The notes beneath the pieces are model-generated. The model was not told where the DNA came from. It saw only the letters and a list, made by a program, of their open reading frames with translations, and searched no databases. A stretch of DNA of 64,000 nt. Source: Linum tenue. Taxonomy: Eukaryota; Streptophyta; Magnoliopsida; Malpighiales; Linaceae. The stretch covers positions 10,441,475 to 10,505,474 of the forward strand of contig CAMGYJ010000008.1 in NCBI GenBank assembly GCA_946122785.1. The letters run 5' to 3'. The first letter of the stretch is position 1; each line of letters starts with the position of its first letter. The position numbers and the translations under genes are program-made. Of this stretch, positions 51,742-63,737 are shown piece after piece.

Positions 51742-54480
51742 ATGGCGAGGTGAGCTAAGCGCTGAGCTTCGAATTAACAACTTGTGGGATGATGGAAATT
51801 TGATGTTTTGGTGATTTAGAAATGAACTCTGGGGTGGAAAAGACTCTTCTTTTCAATTCGATCATGAGGAAATCAGATGGAGGTCGTCATTGAATGTATT
51901 TCCTGAGAAATGATCGGTTCTCCTTCTGGGGTTCTAGGTTCTAATTTCATCCTGGACAGTTTCTGGGGTTTGGGTTCTGCAAAGTTTTCTTTTTCTGGGT
52001 AGTTTCGGTGTAGGTTTCTGGGTGTGATTGAGCAACTGGGTTTTGTTCGTTCGAAAGGAATTTGGCAGCAAAGGGATAAATGAAAGGGGAATGCTTTCTG
52101 GGCTAGGAGTTTTCTCTACTGTTTTCAATCAGGAATTGGTATCCATGGCTGTTTCTAGGGTAGAGAGAATGAATGAAGGGAGTCCAGTAGGCTAAAACCC
52201 TGGGGTTTAAGCCAAGGGGTTCATTTCTGAATTGTAGGAATATGAGAAACTGGGGGGAGCTTGGATTGTTGAAGGGGGGGGATGCTCACATTACTACTAC
52301 ACCCAGCCTAGTGAGAAATGGGTAGCTTGATGGTTTAGATGTTGAAGAGCTTCGAGATGAATGGGATAGTAGCAGAGTTAGTGATCCCCATACTTGGACC
52401 TAAAATGGCCCTCTGGAGCTTGAAAACAACGTCCCTTTCTAATACATTCGGCAGAAGCTTATGCCTTTTTTGTGCCTTTGTGTCAACTAGAAGCCAACTC
52501 ATATTAACACAGAGCCAAAGGGGGGAAATGGGTGGTTGTTGCAGAGTTGAATGTTTTAGATTTCAGGAGCTTTCAAGTTCAATGTGATTGTAACAAAGTT
52601 GTTGATTCCCATACTTGGTCCAAAAGTGGCCCCTAAGAGCTTCAAAACAAAGTCCCTTCCGAATGTTTCCTCATAAAGCTTCAGCCTTTTTTATGCTTTT
52701 GTCTGAACTAAAACTAACTAGCTTACCCATCATTTTCTTGTTTCCTAATTTGGGTCGTTGCTGTTCTCTATCACCTCAAAGAATCAAACAGAGTTCCGGC
52801 ATTGTGTTGAAAAGTTCTGCATTTGATTTTTTTTTTCTGCAGGGCTTGGGTTTTGGATGGTAGATCAATAGCAAGGAAAGTGACCCAATCACCCACCGAA
52901 TCAATCAAAGACGCAGGAGCTTCTCGCCAATGTCCTAATTGCCAGCATAGGATTGACAACAGTGATGTGAGGGGATATGACCTTTGGAACCATACCATTA
53001 CTTTTGAATTTTGATCATTGTTGAAACATTGACGAGAATGTAGCTTAATTGATCATTTACTTTCCATTCTGCAGGTAATCAATGAATGGCCTGGCTTTCC
53101 AGCTGGGGTAAAGTTTGCCCCAACTGATGCAGAGCTGCTGGAGCATTTATCAGAGAAATGCGGCATTGGGAGCTCGAAGCCGCACATGTTCATTGATGAG
53201 TTCATCCCAACACTTGAAGGGGATAATGGGATTTGTTACTCCCATCCTGAAAACCTTCCTGGTAAAGAGAGAAAGCTCATTTGCCCTGCTTCTCCACCTC
53301 TTTACCGTTTGGAATTTCTCAACAGATGTCTATGTGTTTGCCAATTGGCCAATATGTAGGTGCTAAGAAAGATGGAAGCTGCGTTCATTTCTTTCATCGC
53401 ACCATGAATGCTTATGCAACTGGTCACAGGAAGCGCAGAAAGATCCAGAGAGGTGAAGACACTTCCATTAGCGGAAGTGTGCGCTGGCACAAGACAGGCA
53501 GGACCAAGGTCGTGGTCGAAAATGGTGCTAAAAAGGGCTGTAAGAAGATCATGGTCCTGTACAGAAGCTCAAAGGGAAGAGGTTCTAAGCCTGACAAGGC
53601 CGGTTGGACGATGCACCAGTTCCATTTGGGCACTGAAGAGGATGAAACTGCTGGTGAATATGTTGTTTCCAGGATCTTCTACCAGGAATCCAAGATGAAT
53701 GGGAAGAATAATGATGAGACTTCGGAGATTCAAGGTTCTGATACTGTTGTTGCTGGTGTAATGCATCCAAGGACCCCGAATCCTAATCCTCCCAATCCAC
53801 AGCGACATAACGATCTTGCTGATGACACCATCACTTCAGATTCCTCTGTCCAGGTTTGGCTACACTTGTGTTTATTTTTATGAATTTGATGTGCAAATTT
53901 GGGTATGAAAAACTGAACTTTCTGTTTTGATTTTTTTTATTTTGTGGAGTTTAGGATCAGAAGTTGATGATAGGGGAGGATGTGGGATATGAAGCATGGC
54001 TGGGTGGTGAATCCCAGCCTGTTGATGAAACCCCTGACTTCACCAACATCGGAGATTCTTCTTTGGTATGCAAAGAGACTTCCAATCCTTCTACTTCGAT
54101 CTTCGGCAATAACTCAACAGCAATGAATCATGTACCATGCACTGGTGGAGGTAGTGGAAATAACAACCCTCCTTTCGCTTCATCGATCTTCGGCAATAAC
54201 TCAACAGCAATAAATCATATACCATGCACTGGTGGAGGTAGTGGAAATAACAACGCTCCTTCCTGTGGAATCTCTGTCCTGGAGAACCTGGAATTGGACA
54301 GCCCACCAGATTTCCAGCTTTCTGTAAGCCTAATAACACAACCCTTTAGCAAACACATATAGCAAGTTACTGCAGAACGCATTATTATTTCTCTTCATAT
54401 TTAACAATGTGATCTTACTTCTGCAGGATCTTCAATTTGGTTCCCAAGACAGCAATTGTAGCTGGCTGGACAAGTTTTGA
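51742..54480 (+). CDS. NAC transcription factor, SOG1 (ANAC008)-like
   Basis: Six exons (51742-51749, 52843-52966, 53075-53261, 53360-53853, 53955-54323, 54427-54480) encode 411 residues. The tiny first exon codes only MAR, and splicing gives [15 protein letters not shown], matching the SOG1 opening. Then come a [14 protein letters not shown] zinc-like pair (CxxC), the NAC domain (about 45-230: [82 protein letters not shown]) and a C-terminal activation-type end, [20 protein letters not shown]1 is the ATM-phosphorylated master regulator of the plant DNA damage response. Arabidopsis SOG1 has five SQ sites in its tail; here I count two SQ (ESQP, GSQD). A 29-residue tandem repeat fills part of the tail. 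This may be a diverged paralogue. Confidence 0.88.
54096..54269 (+). repeat. In-frame 87-bp tandem duplication in the SOG1-like tail
   Basis: Two copies starting at 54096 and 54183 encode [19 protein letters not shown] and [19 protein letters not shown] with their GSGNNN ends. The period is 29 codons with few differences, so the duplication is young and keeps the frame. Confidence 0.92.
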
Positions 54481-55248
54481 ATAAACACTCGGAATAACAA
54501 TGGAGCAGAAGAAGCTCTACTAGACTAAACCATGAACATGTCATCACTCCACTTGTTTTGTTGCTGCTGCTGCTGCAGGAAGCCATACTAGTTGGCTTTA
54601 GTTTAGCAGCATTGTTGTTGTTCAATCTCAATAGGCTAAAATTGGGAAGTAATGTATGTTTTTCATGCAGTTGGTGTGCAACATAATCAAGAGGCTGCAG
54701 AGTGATTCCACTACTGCTGCAATGGTGGGAAAGACGAAAAATGGCCTCATAATTTCGTGTGTAGTAGTTGTGAACTTGTGATGGCAGAGTGGCTGTAGCC
54801 TCTTCATTATCTGTCATTGTGTAATGTACTTTAATTGACTGCATTATAAACAGAGGATGTTATGTTCCTTGTTAACTAAGTAAGCAACAGTAGCAGTAAT
54901 TTCTTGCTGCTCTTTCAATGGCCGCTGGTTTTTCTTCTGTGCAAATCCAGGAATTGGTCCAAGAAAGCTGTTCATTAGCATTGTGAAGTGGGAATGCATG
55001 CAAGAGTACAGCTTATTTACTCTCTGACTGCATATTGAACTACAATAACTGTCTGATTTTGAAATGCACCATCGTTCAAGACTGCAAGTATCTATTTTGT
55101 TTACAGAAGGACTCGAGTTTATTTCAGCTACGAACTTTACATTTTATAAGACCTTTAGCACCACCATTCACCACCCACACACTCTCACTTCTCTTGCTAA
55201 CTCCATCCACAGCTCTCCCAGAACAGAGAAGAACCAACCAAAGCTTCC

Positions 55249-55655
55249 ATGCCTGCTGCTCCTGATGGAAAGTCTTCTTCTGCTGTCATTAGCAGGTAAA
55301 GTCTTCAAACTCATTTTACTAATAAATCATGGGTTTCTGTTTCTTTTCCCCAACAGTACTGTATCTGTGTTCTTTCCCCGAACTTCAATCTGATCGCCCT
55401 TGTTTTTCGATCTCTGGATATGGCTGGAATGCAGGGGTGCATATGTGATACAGGTATGCAGCGCCTGGAAGAATGGAGAGCGTTGCCAGCAGGTGCCATT
55501 GTTGACCCGCCCAATACAAGAGCTCTTAGAGCATCTGGCGGCCAAATGTTGTGAGGAGTGGAGAACTCGGACCCACCTGACCCCAATATCCAGTGCTTCA
55601 TTCTAACAATTGAAGATCATGAAGCCTTTCTACTCACATCCCATGAATCTTCTTG
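55249..55655 (+). pseudogene. Broken NAC-domain gene fragment
   Basis: An ATG at 55249 opens a short exon (MPAAPDGKSSSAVISR) ending at a donor-like AG|GTAAAG. Downstream, pieces of the first half of a NAC domain occur in different frames: WRALPAGAIVDP, then QELLEHLAAKCC, then YSHPMNLLG ending at a donor-like CTTG|GTAAC (55655/55656). The order copies exon 3 of the SOG1-like gene ([20 protein letters not shown]). No later NAC exons follow, so this is a truncated tandem duplicate with several indels. Confidence 0.6.
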
Positions 55656-56487
55656 GTAACTCCCAATTCTATGTCTTTTGATGTGGCATCAAGGTTCACA
55701 CAAGGTTATGGTGTTTACTTGGAACCCTTCGATGCCAGTGTAAGAAAAGATTAGGGAACTGGAGGCGAGTGAGCTTATCGAAGTTGCTCACCACAATTTC
55801 AGCAATCAATGACGCCGAAAATGCTCAAATTGAGAAGATTCCATTAATTTAAATTCAGAAAATTATTTTAGAATACAATTGCTGCCAGTTGTCCTCTCCT
55901 GTTCTTTGCAATTTGACATCTTCAACTCCTAATCAATATCAATCATGGATTGTATTCTTCTCTTTGATCACCCATATGAGTTTGTATCCCCGCAACATTA
56001 TCATGACGCCCTTTCCTCGAGCAAAACCAATCACACAAAAATAATCTATTTCAACCTCGAAATCAGATTTCTGTGCTCAAGTTTCTGTGTCTACTGAATT
56101 CTGATATACAACTGATCATCCACGTAGCTTTCATTCTCCTCTGTTCTGGGATACCCTTCGACGTGGCCGGAAAGATAATAGTGTGTACTGTTGGTGTGGG
56201 GATGTAAGATTCTAGTTTAAGTAAGCTATTATATGTCAGAATATGGATGATGTGCAGAATCAAAATACTGCAAAATGACCTTAGGCCATCAGGACAAGCA
56301 AAAGCCGACCATATCACCAAAATATGCAAACCACCAAGATTAACATATATTGCCAAATATCCAAACCGATTTGTCAAACTTTGGTAACACAAACAACTTG
56401 TCCAAAACCGCCTTAAGATGGCATCAACATTGTTCATAAACTACCAAACAGGGTGCCGCAGAACTGAAATTCAAAATGCAGAGCTAC
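55656..56487. other. Intergenic and RPL9 3' flank
   Basis: No further coding signal recognised. The minus frame at 56063-56437 looks like 3' UTR or spacer. Confidence 0.4.
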
Positions 56488-57866
56488 TCATTCCTCCTCG
56501 ACAATCGTGCCTTTCTCGCTAACATAGATACCATCAAGAAACTTCCTGATATCCTTGTTCTTCACATGGCATTTCTGAATCAGGAAAAAAACATGAAAGA
56601 AAGAAAAACAGATCAGATCTCAAACAACAAGTGCACGACATAACTTGAAGAAGGAGATTCGCAAGCAAATGATGTGAGGGGCAACAAATTGCAAGTAATG
56701 TTACCTGGTTAATCAGAGCAGCAGACCGTGAAACGAGCTCGACATCATTGCCATCCAAGACCAACTCATCCTTAGTCTTCTCAGACCTGATAACAGTAAC
56801 ACCATCAAGCATATCCACCTTCCTCACCTGCAAGAGAAAAATGGTATCAGATCAGATCATACTCTGGTAGAGAGTCTGCAAGCACTGAAGCATTGCCCCG
56901 TACCAAAACTGGGAGGATGCTCATCTTAATTATGAGAACAAATGCAATGTAACACAAGACATGGATCAATAAAACAGTTCGTAGGCTTTTTCTAATGACC
57001 CACTAGAAGCACAACTAGGCGCCTGGCATGAACTAGGGTTGACAGACTACATCTGATCTAACAACTTCATCAAAACTCTAGAATGATCCTAAATTATGAA
57101 AACAAATGCAATCAAAAACCAAACTGTTCAAGGGCTTATAAGGAGTGACTAGAAGCATAACTCGGCGTGTCACGGTAAACTAGGCGTGACTGACTACATC
57201 TATATTAATAACATAGCAAAAACTCCAGGATGCTCACCTATATGACAAATGTTGAAAACAAATGCAAAACCAAAACCAAATCATGGATCAATCCAACAGC
57301 TCAAGGGCTTTCCAATGAGCAACTATGAGCAAAACTCAAATATGACAATAAATTAGGCTTCACTTCACATTCATAACAAACAGAAGACACATACTAATAG
57401 GCCAACCACACTAATTCATCATTCCCACGGGTCTGCGAACCATATAAACGGAGAAACAAACAAAAAAACAAGAAAAATTACAGGGGCATACCCTCTTCTC
57501 GCCGAGGAAGTTGCGGATCTCGATGGCTTTGTTGGTGTTGGTGATGGAAGCGTTGATGGGGAAATGGGCATACACGAACCGCATCTTGTAGCGGTATCCC
57601 TTGGTGACGCCGGTGATAAGATTCTCGACGTGACTGAGAGCGGTGCGGATAGAGGCGCTGGTCTTCCTGGTTCCGAACCAAGAATCAACCTTCAGCTTTC
57701 GATTCCCGGTCTCTTCGTCCTTGATCAACTGGAAATCCAGATTCAAATGCTTGAAGTCGCGGACGAGCGTGCCCCTCGGTCCTTGGACCTCAATCACCTT
57801 GGCATGGACCTTGATCTTCACGCCTTCTGGGATATCCATCGTTTCCGAAGAGAGGATGGCCTTCAT
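56488..57866 (-). CDS. RPL9: 60S ribosomal protein L9 (uL6)
   Basis: Minus strand, exons 57866-57492, 56827-56705 and 56574-56488, all phase 0, giving 194 residues, the usual plant length. The start [20 protein letters not shown] and the end KGTIVEEE are the family's own. The two halves (about 1-95 and 96-180) are the twin L6 folds. [18 protein letters not shown] and [14 protein letters not shown] bridge exon 1 to exon 2. The protein sits at the base of the P-stalk on the 60S subunit. The exon-1 frame stays open through the intron for 26 codons, but splicing at AGG|GTATGC restores the conserved sequence. Intact. It shares a short upstream region with the divergent CRM gene. Confidence 0.95.
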
Positions 57867-57970
57867 CTTGACAGCAGCGGCGGAACTCAGAACCCTAAAT
57901 CGACAAGAACGCTTTGAGCTTTGAGACTTGAGAGCGTAGTGCGCTGCTGAAAAAATAGGAACGCTCCACT

Positions 57971-58065
57971 AAACCCTAGCTCCCTATTTATATATACGAA
58001 TACGAGGGAATAAACCTAATATTCCAGCCGATTTTTATATGGGCCAAGTTTGAAGGTCGGCCCAT
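57971..58065 (-). promoter_or_regulatory. RPL9 promoter with telo box, TATA box and paired site II motifs
   Basis: AAACCCTAG at 57971-57979 is a telo box. TATATAAATA on the minus strand lies at about 57985-57994. An ATGGGCC/GGCCCAT pair lies at 58039-58045 and 58059-58065. Telo boxes with TGGGCC site II elements are the known signature of plant ribosomal protein promoters. The same 490 bp must also serve the divergent CRM gene. Confidence 0.7.
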
Positions 58066-58356
58066 TACTAAAGCCTGTAAATGATGAGTTAGTCAAAACT
58101 CAAAAGTTAGAATAAGCCCAGACCTGTAAATTACAACCATGCCACAAACAAAACAACGATTTAAGAAAAGAAAAAGAGTAAAGACGAACTTCCCGTTTCC
58201 TGCACAGCAGAGCAAAGAGCAAACCCAGAAACCTAAAACCCTGTGGCTGGGAACCAGAAGGAGCTTAAACCCCGATAGCCGAAGATGAAGTGATCCAAAT
58301 CGGGCTGTTTATAAAGTTCCGTTCTCTATCATCATTTTCATGGTCAAGGCCGGAAA

Positions 58357-61157
58357 ATGTTGGCTTCAAGGATTCTTCGAAGCCATTGTTTCAGAACCCT
58401 CTCCGCTCTCCACCTCTCCTCCAATAATCCCTCCAGGTTTGCTCGAAAGTTTGTTTCTTTTATCCATTTCGTCATGGGTTGTCGGACTGATCCTAGGATT
58501 TGATGAATTGGGTTTCCTTGGATTATACAGAACCATAGTACTGGCGTTGAATGATGTTGGTTCTTCGAGTATTAGTTCTTCTACAGATAGTCTCCGGCCT
58601 CCGCGTTGAATTGCTCTGCTTTCGGCAGCGGATGGTGCCGCGGGATGTCTACTTCCAAAGGAAGGAGCATGAGAAGCAAAGTGGAGAGTAGGATGAGGAA
58701 GGAGTCCGGTAAAACGATGAGGGAGATAAGGAGAGCTAAGAAATTGAAGAGAAGCTTATGACTGATGAAGAGAGGCTTATTTACAATCTCAAAAGAGTGA
58801 GTATGTTCCCCCTTCTTGGGTTTGTTCCAGTTCTTGTTCCGCATTTCCTGATGTGAATGAATGGTTCCGGTTTTTCGCGGTTACATGCAATGGTGAGATC
58901 CAAGCTTTTGAATGGCTTAGAATGAGCACGGATTTAGAAGGTTAGGGGATTCAGGAATTCAAGTTTTGTGTTTCGAGTTGGAATGGTGTCCGAATATATA
59001 TAGTGCTAGGAGAAGGCTGAGATTATCCTTGCAGCACTTCCTGTAGGATTGCTTTATTGATGATTAGGCCCAGCTTGTTGTCGTTGTGCTTGATATTTCT
59101 TTTGTGGTGTAACTGATAACAGGCTAAGAAGAAAGTGGCATTGCTCCTCCAAAAGCTGAAGAAATACGAGCTACCCGAGTTGCCCCCATCGGTGCATGAT
59201 CCCGAGCTATTCACGCCGGAGCAGCTTCAGTCGTACAAGAAGATAGGCTTCAAGAACAAGAACTATGTCCCTGTCGGTGTTCGTGGAGTGTTTGGAGGAG
59301 TGGTGCAGAATATGCACATGCACTGGAAGTTTCATGAGACTGTGCAGGTGTGTTGTGACAACTTTCCAAGGAAAAGATCAAAGAGATGGCCACCATGATA
59401 GCAAGCTTAGCGGCGGTATTGTGGTGAATATACATAATGTGAAGACGATTATCATGTTCCGTGGCAGGAACTATCGACAACCCAAGAACTTGGATTCCCT
59501 TTAATACTTTGACAAAGAGGAAGGTATGTGCTGACTTTTTGTGTTTCCGTGTTAATGGCTATATAGCGGTTCTCTATTGTAGGCAAACCGTAGAAATGTA
59601 GTCCTCACCTGTAGACGAGTTGCTCTGTGAATGAGCTTTAGAAGTTGAGATATTCTTAAAGTTGTAGTGAGCAGAACATTTGTCTTGATTTATGCTATGC
59701 TGTACGTGAAGGTACTGAAAAAGGATAGCATTTCTTATTCAATCCATTTTATGAAGTTACTTTTGCATTGAATTGCTGCGTGCTGTAGTGGAATAGTGCT
59801 ATTGCTGCTCATTCTAATCTTCATTTTTCTGCTTCAGGCATTATTCAAGGCAAGATTTGAGCAAGCACTAGAATCACAGAAGCTAAACATCAAGAAGATA
59901 GAGCAACAGCTTCGACGGATGGGTGTAAATCCTGAGGATCCAGTGGCCATGGCTAGCATCCAGAGAGTAGCTTCCACGTTTTTCAATGCAATTGACAGCA
60001 AAGAAGGAAGTCCATATGTATTCAAAGGCGACGAACTCTCATCACCACAGCCTGCTGATGATGATGCGGAGCATTCAGATCAAGGAGCCGATAGTGATCA
60101 GGAGGAGCTGAACCGCTTTATATCTGAGATAGAGGATGCTGCTGATAGAGAATGGGCTGCTGAAGAAGCAGCTGAGCAAGAAGAGTTTGGCAGGATTAGG
60201 TATAGGAACAAAGATGAAAATGGCGGGAGGCTAAGATTTGAGAATAAAGAAGCTTATGAGGAGGCTGTCAGACAAGGGAAGGTTTGGCGTGACCCACGTG
60301 ATGATCGCAAGAGTGCTGGGAGAGGTGATGATGGTGACGAGAGGGATGGAATCTCAGATGAAGAGGATGAGTGGGATTCTGACGATGATCCCCGAGATAA
60401 TGATCATGTTATAGGTAGATCACAGAAAATGAACCAAGATAGGGGTAGAAGTATGAGGTATAGTAACAACGACCGTGTTGATAGAAGACCTTCTACAACT
60501 AAATTCAACAGGAAGGAAGTTGAAGAAAAAGAAGAGGATGAGTGGGACCCTGATGATGATTCTCGTGATACTAATGGTCGTGTTATAGCTAGATCACAGA
60601 CAAGAAACCAACATAGGGATACAAGTACGAGGTATAATAACATCGATCATTTTGATAGAAGACCTGCTGCGAATAAGCTCAATAGGAAGGAAGTCGAAGA
60701 AAAAGAAGAAGATTCTGAATCTGACGACATGCTGAGTGATCTCGACAATGCGATGTGGAATTCAGACGAAGAAGAAGATGAAATTGGGGCATCGAAGAAG
60801 AAAGTGCCTCCAGGCCGCAGTTTTAGAAGCAGCAGTAGTGGAGAAGAGGATGATGAAGAGGATTCTCGTGGCAAGTTGAGAACAGCTCGAGGTGCAAGAG
60901 TGAGTCAAGGAAGATTCAGCACAAGGACAAGTGAGTCCCGAGCAAGTTGCAGAAGGGAACCAGCTGCTGATGGAGATTCTGGTTCAGAAGATGTGGGCTT
61001 CCCAATGTGGCAATCGGACTCGGACGATGAACTCAATCCAAATGAAGGCAGCAAACTCGGCTTCAATCACACGGATGAAACTAAGGAGCATGGGAAGCAA
61101 GGGGGGAAGAAGGTGAAGACGGTGAAAGAAATGGACGAACTTTGGGACAGTGACTGA
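58357..61157 (+). pseudogene. CRM (YhbY)-domain RNA-binding protein gene with multiple frameshifts
   Basis: Similar to Arabidopsis At4g13070/At3g27550 CRM proteins, which act in organellar group II intron splicing. Exons: 58357-58436 (transit-peptide-like MLASRILRSHCFRTLSALHL), about 58587-58796, 59123-59523 and 59838-61157. The CRM domain is clear in pieces: YNLKRAKKKVALL, FKNKNYVPVGVRGVFGG, NIHNVKTIIMFRGRNYRQPK. The expected frame needs one base restored near 58752, 59372 and 59405 and one removed near 59494, and the 58587 join runs into TAG. By contrast the last exon is open for 440 codons (ALFKARFEQALESQKLNIKK to ELWDSD), acidic, with RMGVNPEDPVAMASI intact. Either a recent pseudogene or an assembly-error cluster. 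If the sequence is right, no CRM domain can be made. Confidence 0.78.
60360..60704 (+). repeat. Tandem duplication of about 57 codons in the CRM gene tail
   Basis: Units 60360-60530 and 60531-60704 both run EEDEWDxDDDxRD ... VIxRSQ ... RKEVEEKE. They have diverged at about a third of the residues but keep the reading frame, so the duplication is older than the frameshifts upstream. Confidence 0.85.
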
Positions 61158-63301
61158 GTCATCTGCAGCAATTCCAAGCTATTGATTTAGTAGCCAGAAG
61201 CAACCAAACCCCTCCTCGCCATTCTGTGGCAGAACATATTGTGATTCATTGTTATTGTTAAAAAGCTGTAATCTTGTTCGTTGATTCAAATCGAAGTCGT
61301 ATCATGTCAGATTAGCAGCAGCAGCAGCAGAAAGCTGACTTCTGCAACAGTTTTGTATACCCCCAGGCCCCATGATTGAAAATAGACGCATATTATGTTG
61401 ACGGATCACTTATTATTGCTCGTTCCATGGGTATGATACCACTTCCGTATGAGTTCAATGTGTCAACCTTCTCGACTATGGCCTCATATGATCTGAAACG
61501 ACCAAATGACACTCTTCTGTGGGAATATTCATGCTCTAGTCAGTCAGCCATTCACCACTCACCATCTAGCAAGAGAAGTTAAGGTCTTAATGATTCACGC
61601 GTCCAAAAAGTAATAGGAGAAGAGACTAGTTAAAAAAACAAAAAACATATCAAGAACAAAGTCTTGTATGTGTGGTAGACTTTTTCCAAGTCAATCTTCC
61701 ATCCCCATCCCACTTATTATCTTGGCATTAACTGAGAAAACATACGCGGCATTTCATGACCATGACATTGTCTTAATTTTTTTGATTATCAATATTAGAG
61801 TGATTAACTAGATAATTAAATAAACAGTAAGATTAATGTTACTACTAGCATGTAGTTTAGCTCTTGATGATTTCATTATTCACCTGTCATTGTCACTTAA
61901 GACGGCCGGGGACGGCAAACTAAACTGCACAAGTCCACCTACAAAACAAATAATCAGGAATATTATCCTCCACAACCTTGACAAAATTAGATCTTGTTGT
62001 TATGATTGCTACATTTATTTTAAGTTGAGAGAGACGATCATCATAAATATACATGAATGAATGAGCGAGCGAGTTTGATACTAGAGAAATCTTATAATAT
62101 AGTATAGTATACTCGTGACACTCGAATAAACCGTGTGATATGTTTGTTTTACGTTAGTGTAATAATAGTAAGAAGAGAAGAGTTAATTAAGGATGAAGGA
62201 TTGAAGTTTCTTCTTTTGTGATTGGGAGTGCCATATGTGGAGTGATAGTAAGTTCATAACAAGTAGGAACCTAATATTAGATAAATAAGGACCGATAAGA
62301 TAGAATTTTATAATAGTGTTTTTTCCACGTTCTCACTATATAATCTTCTTCTTATCATTTAGTTGGTAAATGAGAGAATGTTTAACTCTACATGCCCATT
62401 GACTAAAATATCAACAAATTTTGAGGATCGGCCACATTGAGAAAGGAAGCGAGGAAACAGGCAACTTGGCAATGACTACATCAAAGTTTGAACATGATTG
62501 TGATTGTGAAGAGACCGTAAGTGCTAGGTTGAGAGAAGACTCATGACTCGTTTTTTATTCGTTTGTGAGTTGTATGATATTTGTTTAAGAAAGTAGTAGA
62601 ATTAGGTTCTGGAGGATTCGTATGAAAATGGTTGTCCTATTTGATTTCACTTGTAACAACAATTAGAGTCCTGGTGATTCAGAATAGTACGAAAGAACAA
62701 AAACTCATATTATGCCTTGTTATGCTCGTGAATAGATAATCTTCATTTAATACGAGTTGGATCAAATCAAATAAAATGGATGATAGATAAAATGGTAGAG
62801 GCTAGACAAAAAAAAACTTACTCTCGTTCCTCACTCCGCTTATAAACCAGACAATACTTGTTTAGAATTAGTCAATACCAAATCATACATGCTATGCGTT
62901 TGTGGTGACCATCCGCTAATTCAAGCTCAGTAATGCTCATTAGGGGGTGGAACATCTTTAACACATGTACTACGAAAGTTAACTCTATAGTTGATGTCAT
63001 TACCTGATCGGGACCAACCTTTTATGCTTTTTGACATTCATATCATTAAAAATCCTCATATGAAACTCACATATTTAATCGTACTAAGATTTGGATAGCA
63101 CAAACCCGACAAGAAAATGTCTTGTACGGTCCGGCAATTTACATCCACTTTTCAAAATGTGAATTACAATTCTTCCACCATACCAACAGATTTTATTATT
63201 TGATGACACCACAGCACCATTATTAATTCTTCCATCCAAACACAAAAGGTCCCCATCAATCCATCATCTCTTCTCCTTTTCCACCACTCAATTTGGGGAA
63301 A
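61158..63301. other. Intergenic
   Basis: CRM 3' flank with a (CAG)n stretch at about 61315-61330, then AT-rich spacer. No gene recognised; the frames at 61376 and 61836 show no domain. Confidence 0.45.
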
Positions 63302-63737
63302 AGTTAATCTGCTAACTTGAAAATTCGTTAGCAGATACTAACTGATATCCAAAATACATGAATTAGTATCCAAGTACTAAAGTATCTAGAAAGCACAAAC
63401 TAGTATTCAAAGTTGGCTAACTGATATCCACTATGAATCAACTATTATCCCAAATTCACAAACTAATATCTAAACAACACAGAATAGTATCCATACGGCA
63501 CATAAATAGTATCCATACAGCACATAAGAGTATCCAGATAACAGATAAGAGTATCCATATTGAATACTAATTGGTTGGTTGTAGATATTAGTTGGTATCT
63601 GCTATCTGGATACTAGTTTGTGATGTTTTGAATACTAGTCTGTGCTATGTAGATACTCAACAGACTTGGATATTAGTTCATACATTTTGGATATTAGTTA
63701 ATATATACTAACGAATTTTCTAGTTAGCAGAATAACT
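63302..63737. repeat. Foldback element with TATCC/GGATA arrays
   Basis: AGTTAATCTGCTAACTTGAA at the left and its inverted partner AGTTATTCTGCTAACTAGAA at the right frame a 436-bp palindromic element. The left arm repeats (A/T)GTATCCA-type motifs about every 18-25 bp and the right arm repeats the complement GGATA(C/T)TA, so the two halves fold together. No target duplication was found. Confidence 0.72.

Noticed and set aside
61376..61582. 68-aa frame beyond the CRM gene
   Set aside because: No domain recognised; length expected by chance.
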